This document shows positions 1 through 6,443 of a stretch of DNA of 15,926 nt, piece after piece. Source of the stretch: an uncultured Anaerosacchariphilus sp. GTDB taxonomy: Bacteria; Bacillota; Clostridia; Lachnospirales; Lachnospiraceae. Each line of letters begins with the position of its first letter. Position 1 is the first letter of the stretch. Under the pieces are notes generated by a model. That model did no database searches. It saw only the letters and a list, made by a program, of their open reading frames with translations, and was not told the origin of the DNA. The position numbers and the translations under genes were made by a program. The stretch lies in contig CAKRTY010000003.1 of NCBI GenBank assembly GCA_934402125.1, positions 1 to 15,926 on the forward strand, given 5' to 3'.

Positions 1-749
1 GAGTTGGGACTGGCATGGTTGCGGCGATCCCGCAGCCAGATTCTCCAGGCGCCGGATATGCTTAAGCCTGCCAGCGGGCTCGCCGCAACCAGCAGAAAGC
101 CGCTTATCCGGGCGGGGATATAATTCAGCACATCGTCCAGCTTCGCGGAGAAGCGGCCGAAATACAGATATTTGTCGTTCTTATAGCCCACCATGGAATC
201 CAGCGTATTTACCGCCTTATAGAAAAAGCCCAGAACCGGGCCGCCGATGGCCAGAAAGAGAAGAGGAGCCACCACGCCGTCGGAGGAATTTTCCGCCACC
301 GTCTCCACTGCCGCCTTGGCTACGCCCTCCTCGCTTAAGGCCTGGGTGTCGCGTCCCACAATCATAGACACCGCATGGCGGGCCTTTTCCAGATCTCCCT
401 CTTTTAAAGCGTCATAGACTTTCATGCTCTCGGTTTTCAGGGATTTGGCTGCCAGAATCTGGAAGCTCCAGAATACCAGCAGGGCAAAATACAGCCAGAA
501 ATTGATTTTCCGGGCCAGATATAAAAGTCCGAGGGGCACTGCCGTAGATACGGCCACCACGAAGACACAAAAAAATACGCCTGCTGCCAGCTCGCCCTTT
601 TCTGTCTTCGGGAACGCCGCCCGGAAGGGCTTCTCCGCCCAGGCAATCAGATTGCCGATGAGACAGATGGGGTGATACAAAATTCTGGGATCACCGAAGA
701 TCAGATCCAGTACAAAGCCCAGAATCAGGGCATAGATGTGATATTTCAT
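1..749 (-). CDS. cbiB: CbiB, adenosylcobinamide-phosphate synthase (3' end beyond window)
   Basis: Integral membrane enzyme that joins (R)-1-amino-2-propanol phosphate, supplied by CobD, to adenosylcobyric acid to give adenosylcobinamide phosphate. I translated this frame by hand. It starts MKYHIYALILGFVLDLIFGDP, the typical CbiB N-terminus with the conserved DLxxGDP motif. It continues through AENSSDGVVAPLLF, NTLDSMVGYKN and DDVLNYIPARIS, all family signatures, and has several hydrophobic membrane stretches. About 249 residues are visible of a usual 310-330; the frame is still open at base 1. A full AGGAGG lies 11 bases before the ATG at 749. The first 59 bases overlap the end of the upstream phosphatase gene, but the family-typical N-terminus makes this start secure. 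Last gene of the operon in this window. Confidence 0.95.
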   Translation of the reverse strand, partial: MKYHIYALILGFVLDLIFGDPRILYHPICLIGNLIAWAEKPFRAAFPKTEKGELAAGVFFCVFVVAVSTAVPLGLLYLARKINFWLYFALLVFWSFQILAAKSLKTESMKVYDALKEGDLEKARHAVSMIVGRDTQALSEEGVAKAAVETVAENSSDGVVAPLLFLAIGGPVLGFFYKAVNTLDSMVGYKNDKYLYFGRFSAKLDDVLNYIPARISGFLLVAASPLAGLSISGAWRIWLRDRRNHASPN

Positions 750-1326
750 GTAAAATGATGCCTCCTTTTTCTGTCTCATTCACAAGCATACGAAAGCCCT
801 CTCCGTTCTTAACCTGCCAGTGATAAAACTCTTCTTTCTGCGCCGCGTAAGCTGCCAGGATACTCATAATCGTTCCCCCGTGTACCACAAGGGCCGCCCG
901 GTGAACCGCTTTCCCTTTTAAATCCGCAAGGACCTCCTGAAAGCCTCGGACGCACCGCTCTTCAAAGGCCTCCCGGCTTTCGCCTCCCGGAAAGGGCAGC
1001 GTGCCGTTGCTGTCGATCCAGGCCTGGTAGGCCGCGTTCCCGGACAGCTCCTTGTAATTCTTATTTTCGAATTCTCCGAAATCACATTCCCGGAGCCGGG
1101 GAACCGGAATCATTTCCTTGCCCGGAAATAAAATCGCCCCCGTCTCCCGGCAGCGCTTCAGGGGACTTCCGTACAGAACGTCCGGCATGGGGTAGATCCC
1201 CGCTTCGAAAATAGCCTGCAGGGCTTCTCTTCCTTCCTCGCACAGGGGCTCGTCGGTGGTTCCGATATAGCGCCCCAGGGTGTTGCCATAGGTCTTTCCA
1301 TGGCGGATCAGATACAGCTCCTTCAT
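691..1326 (-). CDS. cobC: Histidine phosphatase, probable alpha-ribazole phosphatase (CobC type)
   Basis: Phosphoglycerate-mutase-like histidine phosphatase, most likely removing the phosphate from alpha-ribazole-5'-phosphate or adenosylcobalamin-5'-phosphate at the end of nucleotide loop assembly. The visible signature is LIRHGKT with phospho-accepting His9, the SPLKRCRETG segment around residues 54-63, acidic ECDFGEFE at 80-87, and the second catalytic His149 in VVHGGT. The length is 211 residues from the ATG at 1326. I chose this start because it gives MKELYLIRHG and overlaps the preceding stop as ATGA; the frame opens 96 bases further upstream, but that extra sequence is not family-like. 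The last 19 residues or so run over the start of cbiB and look like a poorly conserved tail. The cobalamin-specific role is inferred from context, since the fold alone covers many substrates. Confidence 0.88.
   Translation of the reverse strand: MKELYLIRHGKTYGNTLGRYIGTTDEPLCEEGREALQAIFEAGIYPMPDVLYGSPLKRCRETGAILFPGKEMIPVPRLRECDFGEFENKNYKELSGNAAYQAWIDSNGTLPFPGGESREAFEERCVRGFQEVLADLKGKAVHRAALVVHGGTIMSILAAYAAQKEEFYHWQVKNGEGFRMLVNETEKGGIILHEISHLCPDSGLCTGSDLR
761..766 (-). promoter_or_regulatory. Ribosome binding site of cbiB
   Basis: Perfect AGGAGG on the minus strand, 11 bases before the cbiB ATG, lying inside the coding region of the upstream cobC-type gene. It supports the start at 749 even though that start overlaps the upstream gene by 59 bases. 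Confidence 0.7.
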
Positions 1327-1706
1327 TCCTTGATCACCGTCCCGATCCCGCAGACCACCCGATGAACCTCTGCTGCGTATTTCGCCAGATCGCAGGCTGC
1401 CCGTCCGGAGGCCTCCCGCCACTGGCGGTCAAAGGGATCCGCAGGTATCACGCCGCTTCCCAGCTCGTTGGTAATCACAAGGATATCCGGATTTTCTGTA
1501 TACAGTTTTTCCGCCAGAAAGGAAGGGTCGCCGCCCTCCTTCAGCACCCGGCGTACATATTCCTGAAAATCAGCCACGGCCCGGGCCTTTAAAAGCTCCG
1601 CCTCCGTACAGTCGGCCCCATTTACCATATCCTGCTCCTTCAGGGCAAACCGCTTCTTCGCATAAGCTTTTTTTCCCTGAAAGGCTCCTCCTGTAATCAG
1701 TATCAT
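1323..1706 (-). CDS. Short divergent CobU-like protein (adenosylcobinamide kinase/guanylyltransferase paralogue)
   Basis: This 127-residue protein resembles CobU but is much shorter than the usual 170-185. Its N-terminus, MILITGGAFQGKKAYA, matches the CobU P-loop region, but the Ser/Thr that should follow GK is Lys. The central region that carries the guanylylated histidine of CobU (His46 in Salmonella) is missing. The C-terminal half is well preserved: VITNELGSGVIPADPF, a WREASGR segment and VVCGIGTVIK are close to the canonical CobU tail. An AGGAGG overlapping the cobS stop lies 10 bases before the ATG at 1706; an in-frame start 36 bases upstream would lie ahead of that site and is unlikely. 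It is flanked by cobS and cobC, coupled to the latter by ATGA. It may be a kinase-only, regulatory or partner subunit; the function is unproven. Confidence 0.8.
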   Translation of the reverse strand: MILITGGAFQGKKAYAKKRFALKEQDMVNGADCTEAELLKARAVADFQEYVRRVLKEGGDPSFLAEKLYTENPDILVITNELGSGVIPADPFDRQWREASGRAACDLAKYAAEVHRVVCGIGTVIKE

Positions 1707-1716
1707 ACCCCATGTT

Positions 1717-1722
1717 CCTCCT
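1717..1722 (-). promoter_or_regulatory. Ribosome binding site of the short cobU-like gene
   Basis: Perfect AGGAGG on the minus strand, overlapping the cobS stop codon (1721-1723). It lies 10 bases before the ATG at 1706. A closer ATG at 1713 is out of frame with the CobU-like protein and only 3 bases away, so it is not the start. Confidence 0.65.
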
Positions 1723-2482
1723 AAAATTTTCCTGCCACCCACACACAGATGGCCATAACCAGCTCACAGGCCTGCAGAAAGCAGCCTGCCAGATCTCCGG
1801 TAATGCCGCCGAACTGCTTCATGGACATGCAGTAGTACCAGAAAAAGGTACACCAGGCTCCCGTCACTGCCGCGGTGCCAAGCTTCGCGTCCAGCAGGCA
1901 CATATAGCCTGCCGCCAGAAAGAGCAGCACATACAGGCTGAACATCACAACCTTTTCCTGTACCGCGTCGGAAAAGGCCGCCACCGTTCCGGTCTTCCGG
2001 GCACAGGGGAAGGACGCTACCGAAAGGCCGCTCATGGACCGGGACAGCACATAGCCGCCGGAGAGCACCAGCACCTGCCGTCCGGAAAGCTCGCTCCAGA
2101 AGCCGAAGCAGGCCAGAAAATAACAGCAGGCCACGATGACCGCGAAGGCTCCCGCATTGGAATCCTTGAGAATCTCAAGCTTCTTTTCTCTGGGCTGCCA
2201 GGAGGACAGGGCGTCTGCCGTATCCAGCAGTCCGTCCAGGTGGATGCCGCCGGTCACCAGTACCGGAAGTAATACATACACGGCACTTCGAAGCGTATTG
2301 CCCACGCCGATTTTTTCACTTAACACGCTCCAGCCCACTGCCAGCGCGCCGATGACGATTCCCACAAAGGGAAAGAAGCACATCATATAGCGCATATTTT
2401 CCTTCTCCCAGTCCGCCCGGGGCATGGGAATCTTGGAGTACATGGAAAACGCGATTTTAAAACTGTTCCAGATTCGTCTCAT
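1721..2482 (-). CDS. cobS: CobS, adenosylcobinamide-GDP ribazoletransferase
   Basis: Membrane-bound cobalamin synthase that condenses adenosylcobinamide-GDP with alpha-ribazole or its phosphate. The 253 residues match the family length. The N-terminus, FKIAFSMYSKIPMPR, is typical. The hallmark acidic motif TGGIHLDGLLDTADAL sits near residues 77-92 and provides the probable Mg-binding aspartates. Several hydrophobic helices are present, for example FFPFVGIVIGALAV and VVMFSLYVLLFLAAG. The start ATG at 2482 overlaps the cobU stop as ATGA, with AAGGAAA just upstream. It lies between the two CobU-like genes, where its GDP-activated substrate is made. Confidence 0.95.
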   Translation of the reverse strand: MRRIWNSFKIAFSMYSKIPMPRADWEKENMRYMMCFFPFVGIVIGALAVGWSVLSEKIGVGNTLRSAVYVLLPVLVTGGIHLDGLLDTADALSSWQPREKKLEILKDSNAGAFAVIVACCYFLACFGFWSELSGRQVLVLSGGYVLSRSMSGLSVASFPCARKTGTVAAFSDAVQEKVVMFSLYVLLFLAAGYMCLLDAKLGTAAVTGAWCTFFWYYCMSMKQFGGITGDLAGCFLQACELVMAICVWVAGKF

Positions 2483-3018
2483 AAGCTGTTTCCTTTTCGT
2501 TTCAGCTGCAGGGGAATTCCGCAGACCACCTCCGTCACCGCGTCAGCCTCCGCGGCGATGCTCTGGTTGATGATCCCCAGACGCTCCTGATACAGCCCTG
2601 TTATTTCATCATATGTAATTCCGTCGGAAAAGATATCGTTGGTCACGATGACCAGATGGGCGCACCGCGCCCGCAGGGCGTCCACGCCTGCCTGTACCTC
2701 TTCCACCGTATTGTCTCCCGCCCCCTCCGGCTCAAACATCTCGTTGGCCGTCAGGTTGGACATACACTCCAAAAGCACCACGCCCTTATCCGGAAGGCTC
2801 TGTTCTTTCAGATTTACATAACATTCTATGGTCTCAAAGCCTTTTCCGGCCCGGAGCTTCCGGTGCCGCTCCACCCGGCGCTTTCCCTCCTCGCCGAAGG
2901 GGCGCATGGTGGCGATATAGTATAAGGGGAGTCCGTCCCGCTTTGCCAGGGAAGTGGCTACGCTCTCCGCGTACTCAGATTTGCCGCTTCCGCTGCCTCC
3001 CGTAATTACTGCAAGCAT
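2479..3018 (-). CDS. cobU: CobU, bifunctional adenosylcobinamide kinase / adenosylcobinamide-phosphate guanylyltransferase
   Basis: Phosphorylates adenosylcobinamide and then transfers GMP to it, activating it for CobS. The 179 residues match the family length. A canonical P-loop GGSGSGKS is at residues 7-14, followed by EYAE. RHRKLR contains His52, the likely equivalent of the guanylylated His46 of Salmonella CobU. VLLECMSNLTANEMF and the C-terminal NQSIAAEADAVTEVVCGIP are family segments. One deviation is that the usual TNEVGxGIVP loop reads TNDIFSDGITY here, while the short paralogue downstream keeps the standard form. A TGAGGAA element precedes the ATG. The start overlaps the cbiA stop by 13 bases and the stop overlaps cobS by 4. 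Confidence 0.94.
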   Translation of the reverse strand: MLAVITGGSGSGKSEYAESVATSLAKRDGLPLYYIATMRPFGEEGKRRVERHRKLRAGKGFETIECYVNLKEQSLPDKGVVLLECMSNLTANEMFEPEGAGDNTVEEVQAGVDALRARCAHLVIVTNDIFSDGITYDEITGLYQERLGIINQSIAAEADAVTEVVCGIPLQLKRKGNSL

Positions 3019-4376
3019 TGGTATTCCTCACATTTTTGTAAAAAGTTCCAGGCAACCGCCGGATTGGAATAAAAGAACAGATGGGGGAAGCCCGCATAGA
3101 GCGTATCCGTACCGTGTACGCAGTCCCAGTTCCGCTTCCGGAGAGGCTTCTTCGCATGGATCGCGTCTCCGCAGTCTTCGCTCTCCCAGTAATGGAATTC
3201 ATGGCCCCGGGCCTTCTCTCCTTCTTTCAAAATCAGCTGATCCCGTTTTGCTTCCATTTCGATATAGCCGAAGCGGGACAACCGATCTGTCCGGTAAGCC
3301 CTGGCTTTAACCACATCCGCCATGGGGTATTCCACGCCGTCGGCCCCCTCCAGGGTCCGGTGGAGATAGAGAAAGCCTCCGCACTCGGCGATACAGGGCA
3401 GCCCCTTTTCTATGGCTTCCCGGACCGACCGCCGCATGGATGCATTTTCGCTCAATTCCTTCGCGCGAAGCTCCGGATAGCCGCCGCTTAAGAGCAGACC
3501 GTGAAGCCCCTCCGGCAGGCTCTTATCCCGGATCGGGGAAAAGGATACCAGCTCCGCTCCCATATCCTTTAAAAGCTGCAGGTTATCCCGGTAGGTGAAG
3601 CAGAAGGCCTCGTCCTCCGCCACGCCGATCCGGACCTTCTCTGTCCCGGGAAGCTTCGGAATTTCGGGCGTCTCGTAGGTAAAATCCTCCGCCTCCCAGG
3701 CCATGGCCAGAAACGCGTCCAGATCGATACTCTCCTCCATCACCCCTGCCAGCTGATTCAGCTTCTCCTTCAGGCGTTCGATTTCCCCCGGAAGCACCAG
3801 GCCCAGATGACGGCTTTCCAGCACCAGATCCTCTGCCTTTGGTACATAGCCCAGCACCTTCACCGGAAGCCAGCGCTCGATCTGTTCCTTCATATCCGGA
3901 TACAGGGCCTTGGGCATCTGATTTAAAATCACGCCACGGATATGGCTGGGCTTCTGATATTCCAGGAAGCCCTTGATCAGCGGCACCACGGAGATACTCA
4001 TTCCCCTGCAGTTGACCACCAGCACTACGGGCATATCAAGCGCCTCCGCCACGTCCGAGGAGCTGGCGTCCTCTGATATACCACCCAGTCCGTCGTAGTA
4101 GCCCATGACGCCCTCGACCACAGAAACCTCGGCCTCAGACGCCCTTCTTCCAAACAGGAAGCGGGTCGTCTCCCGATCCGTAAAAAAAGTATCCAGATTT
4201 CCGGATTTCACGCCGATCACCCGGCTGTGAAACATGGGGTCGATATAGTCCGGCCCACATTTAAAGGAAGCCACGTTGAAGCCCCGGTTCACCAGGGCCT
4301 GCAGAATGCCGCAGGTAATCAGTGTCTTGCCGCTTCCGCTGGCAGGCGCCGCCAGCATGATTCTGGGTACTCTCAT
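3006..4376 (-). CDS. cbiA: CbiA, cobyrinate a,c-diamide synthase
   Basis: ATP- and glutamine-dependent amidation of the a and c side chains of cobyrinic acid in the cytoplasm. It has 456 residues, the normal length. The N-terminal ATP-binding domain has the P-loop APASGSGKT at residues 10-18, then FKCGPDYIDPMFH (38-50) and VEGVMGYYDG (87-95). The C-terminal class I glutamine amidotransferase domain has LLLSGGYPE (294-302), nucleophile Cys332 in AECGGF, and a late His432 in YAGFPHLFF. The ATG follows the stop of the CbiJ-E-T gene with no intervening base (TAAATG). A strong GGGGGAGG lies 5 bases upstream, inside that gene. The presence of CbiA before CbiP fits the order of amidation. Confidence 0.96.
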   Translation of the reverse strand: MRVPRIMLAAPASGSGKTLITCGILQALVNRGFNVASFKCGPDYIDPMFHSRVIGVKSGNLDTFFTDRETTRFLFGRRASEAEVSVVEGVMGYYDGLGGISEDASSSDVAEALDMPVVLVVNCRGMSISVVPLIKGFLEYQKPSHIRGVILNQMPKALYPDMKEQIERWLPVKVLGYVPKAEDLVLESRHLGLVLPGEIERLKEKLNQLAGVMEESIDLDAFLAMAWEAEDFTYETPEIPKLPGTEKVRIGVAEDEAFCFTYRDNLQLLKDMGAELVSFSPIRDKSLPEGLHGLLLSGGYPELRAKELSENASMRRSVREAIEKGLPCIAECGGFLYLHRTLEGADGVEYPMADVVKARAYRTDRLSRFGYIEMEAKRDQLILKEGEKARGHEFHYWESEDCGDAIHAKKPLRKRNWDCVHGTDTLYAGFPHLFFYSNPAVAWNFLQKCEEYQCLQ

Positions 4377-6428
4377 TTACGCCTCCCCCTTTCCGGTTCC
4401 GGCAAATATATAGACCGGGTTCTGGCCCATCATCATTTCGTAGGGACCCACTTTTTTTGCCTTGGCTGCCTGAATCTGGGTAATGTCCACGTCCGTGAAG
4501 CCAAGCTCCTTAAAGCAGCTGTTGGCCTCCGCTACGGTCTCCAGGGTAATGGCGTTCACCACCACCCGGACCTTTGGATTCTTTTCAAGCAGCAGCTGTA
4601 AAATCTCTTTCATATTGCCGGAGGAACCGCCAATGAAGGCATGGGTGGGAGCCGGCAGGTCTGCCAACGCCTCCGGAGCCGTCCCCACACGCACCTCCAC
4701 GTTGGGCGTACCGAATTTCCGGGCGTTTTCTTCAATCAGAGCTGCCGCCGCCGGCTTTTTCTCGACCGCATAGACTTCCCCGTCCAGGGCTGCCAGCGCC
4801 ATCTCGATGGTGACAGAGCCGGTTCCCGCGCCGATATCCCAGACAATGGAATCCTTCGCAAGCTGCAGCTTTGCCACAGAGAGGCTGCGCACCTCACTCT
4901 TCGTCATGGGCGCGTCGCCCCGTTTGAATTCCTCATCGGGGATACAGCTTCGAAGTCCGCTTGTGTAGGCCGGATTTTCGATGATGGCTACGCAGAGACC
5001 GTCGAAGGCTTTCTCCTTCAACTCTGCCGGCGTACCCTCCGTGATCCGCTCCTCCGGGTAATGGAGCCGCTCTCCGATATACAGCTTCACATCGTGAAGC
5101 CCATAATTTTCCAGTTTTTCACATAAGGACGCCACATTGTCTTTGCCGCCCAGCAGAGTAAAGGTCCGGAAATGCGTCCGCACCGCCCCGATGAGATTCT
5201 CCCGGCGGCCATGAATGCTCATAAGCTTCACGTCCTCCCAGGCGATTTTCAGGCGGCTGCAAAAATAAGTTACAGAGGAGATTCCCGTGAGCAATTCCGT
5301 GCGGATACCCGCCCCCTCAAATGCGGTAATCAGACGCCTGGCGCCGCTGTAGAAGCCCACGTCGCCGGACAGGGCCACGGCGATGGTATGATAGTCCGGG
5401 TGCTCCTGCACAAAGCCGAGCATTTTCGCCGGATCGTAGGCGTCGAAAAGCGGCTTTCCCATATACCGGAAGGAATCCAACATCCGTCCGGATCCCAGGA
5501 TACAGTCGGCCTGATCAAAGGCTGCCCGGGCCTCTCCGGTCAGCTGATCCGGGGTGCCCATGCCGATACCGATTAAGTACGCGATTCGTTCATTTTTCTC
5601 GTCACGAGAATCCGTCGAAACGGTTCCTGATCGTTTCCCGTCGCGGGAATCGATCTGAAACCGCTCTGCCAGCAGCTTCACGCCGTCCTCCATGGACAGT
5701 CCTTCCTGCTCCTGCGGGCGGCCGATCAGCACAACTTTGACTCCAGCCTCTTTGGCGGCGGTCATTTTCTCTTCAAAGCCTCCGGCCCGGCCGGCCTCCT
5801 TCGTAACCATCCAGGCCGCCCCGGTGCTCCGGAGCATGGCCAGGTTCAGTTCCCTGGAAAAGGGCCCCTGCATACAGATGAGATGGGGGCCTGTAAAGCC
5901 CGCCTCCGTACACTGGGTCGCCACCTCCGGCGTAGCCAGAACCCGGGCGTAGACACGATTCTGATAATCCGGCAGGGCCGTGAATCTGGAAAGCTCCTTG
6001 CTGCCTGTGGTGACAAAAATAGATCCTTCTGTGGTCTTTAAAAAGGCAATAGCCTCCTCCACGCTTTCCACGGTTACGATTTCTCCGGAACCGTTTCCGG
6101 CGTCCGCCTCCCCTATCAGGGAGGGGCGGATCAGGCGCAGATACTCGCAGCCTGCCTTCTCACAGGCTGTCCGGATATTCGCCGACACCACTACGGCGTA
6201 GGGGTGGGTTACGTCCAGCACCAGCGGCCGCCCCTCTTCCCGGAAAAGCTGTTCCATTTCTTCCGGAAGAAGCCGTCCCCGGTGGACGCTCAGATGGGGC
6301 CGTTTTTCCACCAGAAGCTCGCCGTATTCGGTGGCTACGCTGCACAGGGTTTCTACTCCCGCCTCTGCCAGCCACTCACTGATCTCTCTTCCCTCTGTTG
6401 TTCCTGCAAATACAATTACCTGCTTCAT
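4377..6428 (-). CDS. cbiJET: CbiJ-CbiE-CbiT fusion: precorrin-6A reductase plus bifunctional C5/C15 methyltransferase-decarboxylase
   Basis: One 683-residue protein joining three consecutive activities. Residues 1 to about 258 are CbiJ/CobK, the NAD(P)H-dependent cobalt-precorrin-6A reductase, with N-terminal FAGTTEGREIS and DVTHPYA. Residues 281 to about 485 are CbiE, the C5 methyltransferase, with YLIGIGMGTPDQLT, ALSGDVGFYSG and TGISSVTYFCSRL, the tetrapyrrole methylase pattern. Residues of about 497-683 are CbiT, the C15 methyltransferase/decarboxylase, with RGDAPMTKSEVR and the SAM-binding DIGAGTGSVTIE (531-542). CbiE-CbiT joined together corresponds to CobL of aerobes. The CbiJ-CbiE linker (about 259-280) contains a 13-residue-spaced DSRD repeat encoded by two palindromes. 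The ATG lies 15 bases after cbiG with AGAGG/GGAGG upstream. Domain identity is firm; boundaries are approximate. Confidence 0.95.
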   Translation of the reverse strand: MKQVIVFAGTTEGREISEWLAEAGVETLCSVATEYGELLVEKRPHLSVHRGRLLPEEMEQLFREEGRPLVLDVTHPYAVVVSANIRTACEKAGCEYLRLIRPSLIGEADAGNGSGEIVTVESVEEAIAFLKTTEGSIFVTTGSKELSRFTALPDYQNRVYARVLATPEVATQCTEAGFTGPHLICMQGPFSRELNLAMLRSTGAAWMVTKEAGRAGGFEEKMTAAKEAGVKVVLIGRPQEQEGLSMEDGVKLLAERFQIDSRDGKRSGTVSTDSRDEKNERIAYLIGIGMGTPDQLTGEARAAFDQADCILGSGRMLDSFRYMGKPLFDAYDPAKMLGFVQEHPDYHTIAVALSGDVGFYSGARRLITAFEGAGIRTELLTGISSVTYFCSRLKIAWEDVKLMSIHGRRENLIGAVRTHFRTFTLLGGKDNVASLCEKLENYGLHDVKLYIGERLHYPEERITEGTPAELKEKAFDGLCVAIIENPAYTSGLRSCIPDEEFKRGDAPMTKSEVRSLSVAKLQLAKDSIVWDIGAGTGSVTIEMALAALDGEVYAVEKKPAAAALIEENARKFGTPNVEVRVGTAPEALADLPAPTHAFIGGSSGNMKEILQLLLEKNPKVRVVVNAITLETVAEANSCFKELGFTDVDITQIQAAKAKKVGPYEMMMGQNPVYIFAGTGKGEA
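5596..5661 (-). repeat. Duplicated palindrome in the CbiJ-CbiE linker
   Basis: Two 15-base palindromes, at 5596-5610 and 5635-5649, lie exactly 39 bases apart inside the cbiJET frame. In the plus strand they read TTCTCGTCACGAGAA and TTCCCGTCGCGGGAA. They differ at three positions; two of these pair with each other in the stem, so the hairpin is kept by a compensatory change. Similarity continues past each palindrome to a GAAAC at 5617-5621 and 5657-5661. A further inverted repeat, GAAACG/CGTTTC (5617-5622 and 5632-5637), spans the middle. In the protein the copies give DSRD at residues 260 and 273. It could be a tandem duplication of a linker module or a small dispersed palindromic element tolerated between domains. 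Confidence 0.7.
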
Positions 6429-6443
6429 GCCTCCGTACCTCTT

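Noticed and set aside
1323..1706. Short cobU-like gene as a pseudogene
   Set aside because: The frame is intact, has a perfect AGGAGG at good distance, is coupled to cobC by ATGA, and keeps the conserved CobU C-terminal motif.
1712..2272. Plus-strand open frame opposite cobS
   Set aside because: Antisense shadow of a clear CobS gene; no recognisable protein pattern and no good ribosome site.
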